Origin: Diospyros lotus
Lineage: Eukaryota > Streptophyta > Magnoliopsida > Ericales > Ebenaceae
Direction of reading: 5' to 3'
DNA length: 64,000 nucleotides
NCBI RefSeq assembly: GCF_014633365.1
Contig: NC_068349.1
Coordinates: 27,294,753-27,358,752 of the forward strand
The notes under the pieces are model-generated. The model did not search any database and had not been told where the DNA came from. It worked only from the letters and a program-made list of their open reading frames with translations. Position 1 is the first letter of the stretch, and the number at the start of each line of letters is the position of its first letter. This document shows, one piece after another, positions 34,816 through 46,405 of the stretch. A program made the position numbers and the translations under genes.

Positions 34816-36504
34816 TGTAACACCTGAGATTTTTAGACTGAAATATGATGTTATACTCGAGATTTTTAAATTCGGATATTTAAAGAAATAGGACATTTCA
34901 AGGATTGCAGAAGTCTTGAGTCAAAAATTCAGTTTCTAAGCTAAGGGTAAAATCATAAATATTGAAGTTTAGAAAAAAATGTAATTTACCTAAAATCTTA
35001 GGGTATTAGCATAATTTATCCTTTCTTCGGGCGCTAAAATGCAATTAAAAAATAACCCGGGGACCAAGTTATAAAGGGCCTAAGTGAAAATTATCCGAAA
35101 AGTTTGGGCCAATGTGTAGTTCTTGAAACCTTAAAATATCTCATCAAAATATCTCAAACTAAGTAGTTAAGATAACCAAATATAGCTAACTAGTTAAAGG
35201 TGTAATGATGGGAAATGTAGAAAATCAATTAACCATGTGGGAGTAATGATGGAAAATGTAGAAAAATGAATTACACCATGTGAGATGTAATGATGGAAGT
35301 GTTGAAAATCTAATTAAGCATGTGAGGCTCAAAATATCAAGGACACATGGCAAGCTTTCATTGGTCATTTGGAAGATAAAATAAGATCACATGATGGCTC
35401 ATAATGACCCCCTTAAGGTGGCATCGCATGATTGGCCAGGAAAAGGCTTACTTAGTCTCCAAGTTTGTAAAAGTTTCTAAACCTTATCCTTAAGGACATG
35501 TGGCAAACATTTATTTGCCACACATGGAAGGTAATAATGAGGCCTCATGATGATGGGACATCATTGGCCGAAAATGCCCATAAATAGGCCTTAAGGTAGT
35601 TCACAAGTTTTAGGTAGAATTTGGGCAAGGTTGAGAGAATCAGAAGAGAGGATTTTGAGATAGAGAGTAAGGGGAAAATTCTGCAAAAGAAAGAAGCAAA
35701 CTTGGTGTGGAAACATAAGCAAAATAGTCTCGCTAGAAAATTTGGGTCCTTTCCAACCAAGTTGAGGTAAGTACACTATGAATTGTTTACGATGTTTAAG
35801 CACGCTCATGAATCATGTTTATGTGATCCCTCATGTTATGTTTCAAGCAAGTTTCATTGTTCTTGAACAAGTTACGGGACCGGGGTTTAGTAGCGCTACG
35901 CACTGAGGTTCTTACCCCTGCAAGTTGGTAGAACATATCGTGTCCCCTTATGTTATATGTTCATGTTGTAAGTTCATGTCATAGTTAAATATGTTTGAAA
36001 GTTCTCTTGTACTTACTGAGATTTGAATAATCTCACCCCTTATGTTCCCCCTCCCCAAGTGATCATGAATGAGGAGATCGGGATGTGGACGTGGAGCGTG
36101 GTGGCTCGTTGAAAAAGAATTTTCAAGAATTTAAGTTTTAGTTTCCTTTTGAAACAAAGTTTTCTAGGGTTGAACTCTAATATTTTCCTATATGTATGTC
36201 ATAAAGCATGTCTTGGATTTTTATTTAATTTAAAGGAAGTATGAGTTTGGCTTTAAGATCTGGATATTTTTATATATGTTATTGCTATAAAGCATTTTCA
36301 CGAAATCTTTTTTTCTTCTGTTGAAACCATGTTTTCCATGTCAAACTTTATATTTACACAAAACATGCTTTGCATTTTATTATGTTCGAAACTTTACTTA
36401 AGTTTATAAAAGTCTGGTTTCTCCAGTTTTTCTGCGCTAAACCTTAAAGTTCATTCGAATATTATTATTATTGTTAAGCATGTAAGTAAGTTACGGGTGT
36501 CACA
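34816..36504 (+). mobile_element. Ty3/gypsy (Tekay-like) solo LTR, TSD CATTA
   Basis: This 1689-bp unit begins TGTAACACCTGAGATTTTTAG and ends TTACGGGTGTCACA, with perfect CATTA copies at 34811-34815 and 36505-36509. A CATAAATAGG at 35579-35588 fits a TATA box and supports plus orientation. The frames at 35545-35809 on the opposite strand are shadows. Confidence 0.9.
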
Positions 36505-37052
36505 CATTAATCCTTGTTAGTGTAGGTGCTCTAGAACCAATCAAATCGGGCATGTTGTACACTAACAATTGTAATCATGTTATTATTTGAATAAGGAGTT
36601 GTTCAAATTCACAAGAAGTCATTCTATTAGTTTCTTGTTATTATTTTAATAACCGAATGAAACTAGATAGAAATCCATATGATGTATACTGTGATTAATC
36701 TATAAAGATGTGAGATGATGCATCACAATTTTTAGACATTATTAAACGTCCTAAGTCATAGCAATGTTAAGAATGGACATTGACAATTACGATAAGACTT
36801 GTATGTGATATGTTTTTGCTATGTTATAGCAATGGGGGTCTCACACCCATAGGTATGGGGATGCTTCGACAAGTATATAGGTAACCAATGTTGTAGAACG
36901 TGTCACTGGACATGACTCACCATGAGAATCTATTTTGGTTATATGTTGATGGAATTCTCATACGAGATGGGTGTAACTAATCCTTGGACCTAAGGTGTAA
37001 CGACCCGATCGAGCGATAAGAAGGACCGGAACAACTTACCCTGATGGGCCTA

Positions 37053-37125
37053 CACGAACTTCCCAGGGGGTTCACCCATCCTTGGATTACCCCAGGTCAA
37101 GCACGCTTAACTTGGGAGTTCTTTG
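37053..37125 (-). ncRNA. 5S rRNA-like segment of the Cassandra LTR (first copy)
   Basis: On the minus strand it contains AAGTTAAGCGTGCTTGACC and GGATGGGTGAACC, close to box A and box C of the plant 5S rRNA gene (AGTTAAGCGTGCTTGGGC, GGATGGGTGACC), followed by the CTGGGAAGTTCGTGT-like 5S 3' part. This is a 5S-derived internal RNA polymerase III promoter region, not a functional 5S gene: parts of the 5S sequence between and around the boxes are altered or missing. Confidence 0.8.
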
Positions 37126-37471
37126 CCAACATTCAGCCCAAAAGGTATCCAGCTGGTGTTGTTTCCTTTCTTACACTATCCTCAATATATACTAACTCCC
37201 CTAGGCCCTGGGGGTATTACATTCTCCCCCCCTTGAGCACATGACGTCCTCGTCATGCGACCTTACAACCGGTCCCAAATCTCCCCCCGATGCATGGCCG
37301 ATGTGAGATTCACCTAAGGTGCCTACACGCACCCCCTCTCAGGGATTCAGCCTCCTTGCTGAGGTTTGCCCCACCACCGCGCTCAGAGGCTCAAGGGTCA
37401 GCTCTGATACCACCTGTAACGACCCAATCGAGCGATAGGAAGGACGGGAACAACTTACCCTGATGGGCCCA

Positions 37472-37544
37472 CACGATCTTCCCAGGGGGGTCACCCATCC
37501 TTGGATTACCCCAGGTCAAGCACGCTTAACTTGGGAGTTCCTTG
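37472..37544 (-). ncRNA. 5S rRNA-like segment of the Cassandra LTR (second copy)
   Basis: This is the same 5S-like block in the other 226-bp LTR, with the same box A and box C text. The two LTRs differ at only a few positions, so the element is relatively young. Confidence 0.8.
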
Positions 37545-39080
37545 CCAACATTCAGCCCAAAAGGTATCCAGCTGGTGTTGTTTCCTTTCTTACACTATCC
37601 TCGATATATACTAACTCCCCTACGCCCTGGGGGTATTACATAAGGTTGTCATGGTCATCTCATAAGAAGACCGGTATGCTTTGACATCATTTCGATGGGC
37701 CTAGATAAAGGTTGCATGTGGGCGATTGTTGGGTATATCATGAGGCTTATGGAGATGGGTGCATAGCCAAGATGAGACTCGTTTATCCCTTGATAGAGGA
37801 TGATGTATTTAAGGCGCCTTCAGTGGATATTCACTTTAAATCCATGGCCATTGTGAAAGAGATCAATAAGGAGTTATTGATTCATTTTCTATTAAGTGAA
37901 GATATCTGGAAGACTGAATAAAACTCATGTGATCGTTATCAAGCAACACATCGCCATACTTGAGATCACATAAGATACATTGATGAGAGGATCGTATTAC
38001 ACGGTAACCATGCTCGTGAAAGGTTATTTGCGGATTATGAATCCTTCTGAATAATTGGGTAGGCACGATGCCTTGCTAGAGGCCAATCTTGTCTTATGTG
38101 TTTGTACCGACACATTGCCAACATATTTGGAAGCCTAATGAATCATACGCAATAAGCACGGTCCCTGGCTTAAACCAGGAGAGTGAACGTATAGTTAAGT
38201 GGGACACTTCGGCAAGAAGTTATGCTGTCGTAGGTTCTCACGGAAAAAAAACAAATAGACGTAATGACGTCAATATGACGAGGAGTCGTCATAATGGAAA
38301 GAGTTTCCTAAAATAGCAATTGATTAAATTAGGAAGGAGTTTCTAATTTAATAATTTTCTATTTGTTGGAGTGGCAAATAGGAAATAAAATATATTTGGA
38401 CTTAAGTTAATATTTGGACTAAATTTGATTTGGATCAAATATTAAAATAAATATTATATTTGGACTAAATTAGATTTGAGCTAAATATTAAATATTATAG
38501 TTGGGCTTGAATTAGATTTGGGCCAAAATATTATATTTAAACCTATAAAAGGATTAGGCCATTTAATTATAATCCTAGTTGGACTAGAATAAACCCATTT
38601 AATTTAAGTTCCTAATTGGACTAAATTAAATGGGCCGACCCATATCCATTAGGGTTTAAGAAACCCTAGAGCTCCTTATAAATACCCATTTATGGGTTGC
38701 CCAAACTATAGGAGTTTTTGGTGTCATTTTTCAAGAGTTGGAAAACGTATTGCTGTTCACTCTTCCCCGTTTCTTTTTGGCATCAATTCGAAACGTGGGC
38801 GTTCTTTTCCATCCATACACAAGCCACAAAAGGAGAAGGAGCTAGCACTCCTATTTCACTCTCCTTGCTAATGGACACGTGTCGCGTATCACAAGTTAGA
38901 GGCCGGACAATTGGACTGCTCGAATTCACGAACGACTCAATAATCTAAAGGTTAGATTTATTTATTTGTTTGTGAATGATTTGATTTCGACGTTGATTCA
39001 ATCGCTGGGATCGGGGTAAGGTTCAAAATTTTTGAACTATGCTGCTTGCCCCGTAGCGATCTTGCTTTACTTTCAATCCT

Positions 39081-39704
39081 CACATCCATGTGATATGTTA
39101 CTAGTTCTTGATTGTGTATTTGGCCCTTTAACTGGATGTGACAGAGTTTTTTTGTGCATTGGTGTCAGCGATTTACCATTGAGTAGAACCATTCGGTATG
39201 AAAGGTGAGAATGCTCTCTATGTGGTCTCTATGCAGTGGTGTATAAAGATAGATGCTCACTGACAGGATCCATTATCCTTCATCAGATGGGGGTGAACAT
39301 CCTATGTGGTCTTAGTTAGTTGTGCTTAGAAAATGCCTAGCCAGGGTAAGCTTGATCAGAAAGGAGTTTCCGATGTTGGAAGGAATTCTGAACTTCTACC
39401 TCAATCACATCGTATTGGATCTGGCATAGTACTGAGTCCTGTGAGTTTAATCAGTCTATGGCTCTCACTCGATCGGGATGTTAATCAATGAAAGGATTAT
39501 AGTGCACGATAATCGAAGAGCCTTACTAATTTCATCTGAAATATAGACTTCATTATCGTTAGGATCATTTTGAGTCCTGGTTAAAGAATACTTAGGATCT
39601 TTTAGGATGCTCTGGGGAGTTAGAGAGATCCTCTTAGTAGGTCGAAGTGTTCGACCGACGTTAAAGAGTTGATGTGTCCTAATGCTACATGGTTATGAAC
39701 CTAG
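39081..39704 (+). mobile_element. Type-B LTR copy B2, third piece
   Basis: The type-B LTR resumes after the A2 solo LTR: TGTGTTACTAGT-like text, ATCCATTATCCTTCATCAGA, GGTGAACATCCTATGTGGTC, CTCACTCGATCGGGATGTTA and AAGTGTTCGACC all match 43640-44230. It stops at CCTAG (39700-39704), where a fresh type-B LTR begins. Confidence 0.8.
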
Positions 39705-40278
39705 TGTTAGTGATAGTGCCATAAATGATAGATTTACCCTACATGACATGTAAGTGAGTGGCACTTATGATGCATTCTTGACAATTAATAAAATGTCATA
39801 TCTTCATTCATACTTTCCATCTCACCTTTATGAAGTCCCTAGATTTCCTGGTAAATGTCATATTCTTAAGAGTTAAGAATAATGTGATTGGAATCTTTAA
39901 TTCAGGATTTCTTAAAAGTATTCCAGTCCTTGGATTTATCAAAAGGAGAATATGGTTTATTGATTATGGATTAACACATAGGCTACCACCATTATTTAGC
40001 ATGAGATGCTAATAAGATCGGGTGGTGAGTCACATGCCATATTGTATGAGATACATATAGTAGACATGTGAATAGGTGTTGGTAGAACATCCACTAAATG
40101 TGACGCCTGCGACAGATCATATGGCTTGATAGATTAATGATCTATTGTTGGCTCTGGATTGTATATGTAGTCTTTTGACCGGAAGCGACAAAGTTGTCTT
40201 ATGCATTGGTGTTAGGGATTTGTCGTTGAGCGGAACCATCGAGGTAGGGATGCTCTCTGTGTGGTCTTTTTGTAGTGG
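39705..40278 (+). mobile_element. Type-B LTR copy B3, first piece
   Basis: A new type-B start, TGTTAGTGATAGTGCC, appears inside copy B2 immediately after GAACCTAG. It continues through the usual type-B text to AGTGG (40274-40278), the TSD of the LTR at 40279-43003. It resumes at 43009. Confidence 0.8.
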
Positions 40279-40849
40279 TGTAATGCCCCACTTTTCGGGC
40301 GCGTCATAACTTAGGACAATTCTGGGATGATAAATTTTTTTCCCTTTCGAACTAATACTAAACCACATCATTCCTCGAATACATCCCAGAATTTTCATAC
40401 ATTTATCTCTAAAGAGAATCATCATACACGTCTATTGCAGAAGCTAGAATCGAACCTGACATCTTACTTTAACATTAACCATAATAAGATATACATGACC
40501 GTTTCTCGAACTTAATTCCCAATGCAAGGCTATTCATCAATGACTTAAAACATAACATAAGTTCTCAACTAACATTAACCCTAGATAGAGTTATATCTCA
40601 TCATTCCTCAAAACGTTCAGATTTCAAAGTAGCAGAACTTAAATACATGGGCTACATAACGTACATTCCATTCACATTCAATTCATCATGCACTTAGCTA
40701 AGTGCCATTTCATTTCAATTCAATTCATCGTGCACTTGAAAAGTGTTGTTTCATGCCTCATTCATCCCCTTAAATGAGTTCATGCATGTATGCAAAATGC
40801 AAAACGTCATCATTACTCATTTCCTTCTGTGAATCAATCGCACCTTATG

Positions 40850-41000
40850 CTACCCCCCATTGCTACGGCTTCCTATCCATGCCGAGGTCAATGGGTGCAG
40901 CGGTGCCGATCCGCATTCTCGTTTGCACCTTAGTGCTACCCCTCATTGTTACGGCTTCCTATCCATGCCGAGGTCAATGGGTGCAGCGGTGCCAGCCTGA
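40850..41000. repeat. Two-copy 86-bp tandem duplication
   Basis: The block GGCTTCCTATCCATGCCGAG followed by GTCAATGGGTGCAGCGGTGCC occurs twice, offset by 86 bp, inside the solo LTR. Confidence 0.85.
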
Positions 41001-41361
41001 ACTCATATGCAATGCATGATCAATAACATCATCGTGAATATATGCACATTTCATCATCAATACATGTAAATGCAATCTACATGATGCATTACATATCATG
41101 GCATGATAACATGATATAATCATTCATATAAAATCGGATTTTGGAAAAACCATTTACGAGGTAGGACCACTCACAAACCAAGTCTTTTCATAAAACTAAA
41201 TCCAGTTGAGTAGTACCACTTACCTCATTTGCATCTCATAACATCTTGATTCTCATGCCAGGATTTTAATGTACTCAATTCGAATTCTCAACAAACCCTT
41301 AGCTTAGCCCCTCAGGCTTCCTCGACATGCGTGCCCTAACCTCGAAAAGCCTGACTGACTT

Positions 41362-41530
41362 CGATTATCGCGTAAACCTCGATTCTCGCACACCACCTCG
41401 ATTCTCGTGCACTACCTCGATTCTCACGCATTACCTCGATTTTTATGCAACATCTTGATTTTCGCACATCACATCAATTTTTCGTGCACCACCTCAATTT
41501 TCGTGCATTACCTCGATTTTCACGTCCGAC
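41362..41530. repeat. 19-bp tandem array in a solo LTR
   Basis: About eight units of the form ACCTCGATTCTCGTGCACT follow head to tail with 19-20 bp spacing; later units vary (ACCTCAATTTTCGTGCATT). The array is local to this LTR. Confidence 0.85.
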
Positions 41531-43008
41531 ATTAAAACGCGTGCTTGAACCATTTTTTCTCACCAAAATCTCTGGAATAATCATAAACCTCCATTTCTTA
41601 TTTTCCAGATTTTTTTAGCAATTTCCAGGATTTTTCCTATATTTTTTCTTATTTCTTGCATTTTCTTTTTTCTCTTCTCTTTTCTTTTCTTTTCTATTTT
41701 TTCTTTCTTCCTCCTACTATTCATCTTCTTCCCCCCTGCTTCTTGCGAACCAGCACTCCCACGGCCATGCCCAGCCTTCTTCGATTGTCGCTTGGAGCTC
41801 CTCCGGTCTCCACCGACTATCGTCATCGCACCATCGCTTGCACCGCGCACTGCTGCCCGCGTCACCTCCGCGCTCAGCCACTGCAAGCTCGCGGCTTGTG
41901 GTTTCAATGAGCTGCCATGGATCCAGCTATGGCCGCCGCTTGATGTGGCAGCCCATTTCGATCACCTCCACCCACGTCGCATAGCGTCGCCTTAGCCAGC
42001 CTCCCTTCTTCACTTGGTTCGGCAATAGCCGCCCCTGCATAGCAGCTTGGAGTGGCTATTGCCATGGCTGAGTTCGGCCATTCTATCACCATTGCTACTC
42101 TCTCTCTCTCTCAATCTCTCTCTCGATCTTGCTCTCTCTCTTTCCTTTCTCTTTGCTCTTGATCTCCCTCGCTTTTGGCTTGCTAAAGCTCTCGGCCTTC
42201 TCTACTCCCAAGGTTTCTACCATGGCTGATTCAGCCATCTCTCCCTCTATCACTCACTTGATCTCTCTTTCTGTTTCTCTATATATAGGCTAAGTAACTT
42301 GGGCGCCACTCCCTCTCCCGACATTCTTCTCAACCTCTTCGCAAATCCCTCAGCCCAAATCAACATGCTCCAACCTTGCCTCCCACATGCACAAACAGAA
42401 ACATGGAGCTTCTGAATGCTCCCCACGCCTATACACCCATGCACATTTATATATATAATATATATTTAATATGTGTATATTACACATTTGGTCCCCATAA
42501 TTCATTCTTATATCACTTGGGAATTTCATTAACTGCAAATACGCCCTCTAGCATTAAAATTAATTTGCATTAAACCACTCAAAAGATCAATTTCCCCAAA
42601 ATTAATAACCGACAATTACTTGATACAAATCGATTTTGTCCCAGTGTCCTCATCGGGCCCTTAATTCATATTGAAACCACCAAATGGTTGATCCTTATGA
42701 AAAATCGGAGCCCCCTTAGAGTTTCGTTGACTTCCCGGACGTCTCCTACGATAATTCAATTTTTCAGCCTAAATCATAGCTGTAATTTAGCTATATTGAA
42801 AATCATCTCAATTCTGATTTCTTTTAATTCCATAAATACTATCTCGAAACGCTCATCGAGATAATATCATTTTTCTTAGACAATTACACTCAGAGCATTT
42901 CCTTCAAATGATTCGACGATTTATTTTGCTATCTAGCCAATTTTTTGGTATTTTAATCTCACTTAAATTACATGGAAAGCTTATGCCGAAATGGGGTCTT
43001 ACAAGTGG

Positions 43009-43371
43009 TGTATGGAGGCTGATGCTCGCTAATGGGATCCATTCACCTCCATTGGATGAGGGTAAACATCCTATGTGATCTATGTTGGTGGTGATTAGAA
43101 ATTCACTAACCAAGGTGAGCGAGATTGGAAAGAGTTTCCAATGTCGAAAGAGTTATAAAATGCTATCTCGATCACACCATACTGGATTTGTCATAGTTAC
43201 CGAGTCCTGTGAGTTTAATTAGTCCATCCATGGCTCTCACTCAAATCAGATGTTTGTTAGTGGAAGGACTATAGTACATGGTAATAGGTTCATTCGAAGT
43301 TGAGACTTCATTGCCATTAGGATCATCCTAAGTCTTGTCTAGAGGATACCTAGAATCTTTCAAGGTGTTCT
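43009..43371 (+). mobile_element. Type-B LTR copy B3, second piece
   Basis: It resumes B3 after the solo LTR: TGTATGGAGGCTGATGCTCG, GGTAAACATCCTATGTGATC and CTCACTCAAATCAGATG match other type-B copies. It ends where copy B4 starts at 43372. Confidence 0.8.
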
Positions 43372-44822
43372 TGTTAGTGTTAGTACCCTTAATGTTAGAT
43401 TTAAATGGCATCTATCATATGTAATTTAGGACTAATGATGTAAATCTTGTGAATATAATAAATATGCTATGATATTTTAAGATCATATCTTCATTCATAA
43501 CTCTCCAATCTATATATATATATGAATAAGCCCTTAGAGTTCATGATAAAAATCTTATTCTTAAGTGTTAAGAATATAATAAACATGTGGGTAGATATTA
43601 GTTGAACATCTATTGAATGTGATACACGTGATAGATCACATGGCTAAGAGGATCTATGATTTATCATTGACTTCGATTGTGTTACTAGTCTTTAGACCAG
43701 ATACAACACGGTTGACTTCTATGTTGGTGCCTGAGATTTGTCGTTACTATGAATCACTCGATTATCATGGTGGGAGATGTATTGTGTGATCTCTGTGCGG
43801 TAACGTATGGAGGTAGATGATTGCTAATGGGATCCATTAACCTCCAACATGAGGTGAACATCCTATACGATTAATAGTCGTTGTGATTGTATAAACCCCT
43901 GGCCAGGGTGCATATGATTGAAAATGTATTTCCAATGTCGGAAAGAGTTCCAATGTGTTATCTCAATCACACTGTGCTTGATATTGGCATAGCTATCGAG
44001 TTAGTGAGTTTGATCAATCCATGACTCTCACTCGATCGGGATGTTAGTCGATAGAGGGATTATAGTACACGGGAATCAAAAGTCTAAATAGGTTCTCAAG
44101 AAGTATGACTTTATTACCGGTAAGATCATACTAACACAATGCTAGTTGTCATTTTGGTCTTTTAAGGTACATCGGGGAGATGGAGAAATCCTCGTTATAG
44201 ACTAAAGTGTTTGGTCAACATTAAAGAGTTTGACATGTCTTGATCGCTATTTAGTTGTAAACCTAGAAGGTCACACTCATATCCGAGTGTAGTGGTTGAC
44301 TAAGTGATGAAATGATGTAATTATTATTGATCATCATTAAGAGTTAATGATGACACCATTAAGAATTAACGGATCGGGTTCAGATTGATCGAAGCAATTG
44401 TCAAGAGTGACAGACATGCTATTAAGAGTTAACAGGGGCCTTAGTTTCATTATGACATAATGAAAGGGCCATTAAGAGTTTATGGCAGACCTAGATGTAA
44501 TCTACGAAAAAATTAGTTAAAGGGACAGAACTAGTCGACCAGCCTTATAGGCAGTTGACTGACTCATGGCCAAACTAGTTGACAGGCTGAGAACTGGTCG
44601 ATTGGCCCATGCTGACATGGTGAAAAACTAATCGACCATTTCTTTGAAATCGGTTGGTAATTTCTGGAAGTGAGGGTCGTGTTCGACATGATCATTTTGT
44701 CATTTTTGCTATTGCTTTTGGGACATGTGGCTGAGGAGGACGATGGGAAGGACATGTGGCTGAATGGTCATTTCTGTAATTGTTTTTCCAATTTTGGGAC
44801 ATTTAGGGTTTTGAGGAGTTCA

Positions 44823-44830
44823 TATATAAA
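44823..44830 (+). promoter_or_regulatory. LTR promoter TATA box, type B
   Basis: TATATAAA is followed by an A/G-rich leader. Copy B5 has a TTATAA at the matching place on the minus strand near 59945. Confidence 0.5.
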
Positions 44831-45213
44831 GCAAGAAGAAAGAAAAATGTCTAAGGGTTTTTTGCTACATTTGATGCTAAAAATTCTCTCTCGGCCAAAA
44901 TCATTTTCTCCTTTTCTTCTATAGCCTTAAAACTCTACTCCCATAGCTCCCATTGCTCCATTGATTCTTGCTTGCTATAGTAGAACCCCAATCCATATAA
45001 AGAGTCTATATTGGATTTGGAAACCAATTTTCTTTGAACCCATTTCTAGCCTCATCTCCTACAACTAGCTTGGCTAGGACATAGGCTAAGTTGTAGGGAT
45101 CATTCTTTACCCAGAGCATGGACTAACTAGGGCCCTTGTAATTTCGAGGGTTGGACTAATCATCTGAGAGTTGTTCGAGAGTTGTTCGTGAGCTACGTGG
45201 TGAGCAACGGTTG

Positions 45214-45970
45214 TGTAATACCCGATATTACATGGTGTTGGAAGAGAATAATTTTCAGTCATTTGGAAAGGATCTCAGGTGGTCTGAGAAGGCCGGAAGT
45301 CGGTTTCGAGTAAGTAATTAATAAAATTTGTCAAATCGACAGTAAGGAATGCCCCGGGACTTGGAGGTTTTGCGTCATGTTGTAGATGTTGCAAGTCTAG
45401 AGGCAAGCAGGGATGGCGTAGGGAGGATGAAGTGGCAACTAGCATTGTTTGCCGAGATGTTTGTTGTATATTCACCTGTAATTGTATGTGGTATATTCAT
45501 GTATGTAATACTGTGATTGAATGTAAATGTTGTTGATCGCTAGATGTATCTAGTTGTTATAATCATCATAGTGTGGTAGGTGATTATGGGATTACATGAT
45601 GTATATGGCTTTAGTTGGTGGAGCCAAGGTTTGGATCAGGGAAGGATCAAAAAGGTATATTCTCATAAATCCCCAGTACTCAGTGGATGTTTGATGCGCT
45701 AGTTTTGTGTCTGGATCACCTTTGGCTTGCTGTGTGGCAAGCTGAAGAAAGGTGAAGGTCACTCGGGTTTCGGATCCCGTTCCGTTGTATTTCCTTGTGT
45801 GTTTGGGGGATCGATTCCTCGAGTGGAGCAAAGGGAAGGACGAAGCTTAGTACCCACCTAGGGCGTTTCTTATTGAAACATAGTCCAACCCTTCAGTTAT
45901 TGGTTTGTTGTGTGAGTAATTCAGTTGATTATTCACTGGTAGCGCCCGTAGGTGGGAGCGGGTTGTTACA
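45214..45970 (+). mobile_element. Ty3/gypsy LTR nested in type-B copy B4
   Basis: This 757-bp unit begins TGTAATACCCGATATTACATGG and ends GTGGGAGCGGGTTGTTACA. Its last 200 bp resemble the minus-strand end of the LTR at 16210-18890 (GAGTGGAGCAAAGGGA, CTTAGTACCCACCTAGG), so both belong to one lineage and this copy is internally shorter. The flanks GGTTG (45209-45213) and AGTTA (45971-45975) match at 3 of 5 bases, both differences being G/A. Confidence 0.75.
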
Positions 45971-46204
45971 AGTTACTGCCTCAAGAGGTCATTCAGTCTC
46001 TACTTCCGACTCGGAATCGCTAATGAGGTATAAGTTTCTAATGCCCTATGGATGGCTTTGATTTATGTTCATATGGTTGTCGATACTGAGTCTTGCAAGG
46101 TGGTTTTGTGTTTATTTCTTCTTCTTTTATTATGAGTTTTCGAAAAAAATTTGAAAATCGTCAAAACCCTTGCATGATAACACCAAGAGTTGGTGTTCCC
46201 TTCA

Positions 46205-46405
46205 GCTTTGGGGATTTGGAGAAATCCTCTTAGTAGGTCGAAGTGTTCAGTCCATGTCAAGAAGTTGACATGTCCTGATTACAACATGGATGTGAACTTA
46301 GAAAGTCACAAGTATACTAAGTAATGTATTGGATTAGTGATCCGTTGATGTAAGTGTGTTCCTCGTCACTAAGAGTTTATGATGTTGGTTGCGGCTAAGA
46401 GTTAG
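46205..46405 (+). mobile_element. Type-B LTR copy B3, third piece
   Basis: GAGAAATCCTCTTAGTAGGTCG and AAGTGTTCAGTCC match the B2 text at 39625-39655. It ends in GTTAG (46401-46405), the TSD of the next SIRE-like LTR. Confidence 0.8.

Larger units (their letters stand above)
36996..37640 (-). mobile_element. Cassandra TRIM (terminal-repeat retrotransposon in miniature), complete
   Basis: The 645-bp element has two LTRs of exactly 226 bp (36996-37221 and 37415-37640), both TGTAACGACCC...GGGTATTACA on the plus strand, and perfect TAAGG target duplications at 36991-36995 and 37641-37645. The undisturbed site is present in copy A1 near 26450. On the minus strand the primer binding site TGGTATCAGAGC (37412-37401, initiator tRNA-Met) follows the 5' LTR by two bases, and a purine tract (GGGGGGGAGAA) precedes the 3' LTR at about 37222-37232. 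Each LTR carries a 5S-rRNA-like segment, the hallmark of Cassandra. It encodes no protein and must rely on other elements for mobility. Confidence 0.95.
36515..39075 (+). mobile_element. Type-A copia solo LTR (copy A2), TSD ATCCT, host of a Cassandra TRIM
   Basis: The ends are TGTTAGTGTAGGTGCTCTAG and TGCTTTACTTTCA, with perfect ATCCT copies at 36510-36514 and 39076-39080. Without the Cassandra insertion (36996-37640 plus one TSD) it is about 1.91 kb and aligns with A1 and A3. Frames inside (37712-37921, 37863-38066, 38089-38316) have counterparts in the other copies, but only because the LTRs share descent. Confidence 0.95.
40279..43003 (-). mobile_element. Ty3/gypsy solo LTR, TSD AGTGG
   Basis: This 2725-bp unit begins TGTAATGCCCCACTTTTCG and ends AATGGGGTCTTACA, with perfect AGTGG copies at 40274-40278 and 43004-43008. 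The sister text at 39233 shows the uninterrupted site (GCAGTGGTGTATAAAG). The minus strand starts TGTAAGACCCCATTTCGGC, as in chromovirus LTRs. Inside are an 86-bp duplication (40850-41000), a 19-bp tandem array (41362-41530) and a C/T-rich tract (41640-42180). None of the frames in it looks like a protein. Confidence 0.9.
43372..46204 (+). mobile_element. Type-B LTR copy B4, nested in B3
   Basis: It starts TGTTAGTGTTAGTACCC and ends GTTGGTGTTCCCTTCA; without the insertion at 45214-45970 it is about 2.07 kb, like B5. The flanks GTTCT (43367-43371) and GCTTT (46205-46209) differ at two bases but sit at the same point of the type-B sequence. A TATATAAA at 44823-44830 is the likely TATA box, and several ATTAAGAGTTA motifs lie at 44330-44475. 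Start, TATA position and end mark a complete plus-oriented LTR of a copia-like element. Confidence 0.85.

Noticed and set aside
37053..37125. Functional 5S rRNA gene
   Set aside because: It covers only part of the 120-nt gene, with changes around the boxes, and sits in an LTR with primer site and TSD; it is Cassandra.
37044..37244. A 66-residue frame repeated at 37463-37684 (MGxHxLPRGxTHPWITPGQARLTWEF)
   Set aside because: It is the translation of the antisense of the 5S-like part of both Cassandra LTRs; identity comes from the LTR pair, not from a protein.
41650..42230. Possible coding exon in the C/T-rich part of the solo LTR 40279-43003
   Set aside because: Frames on both strands are low-complexity, with no domain or splice structure, inside a clean solo LTR.
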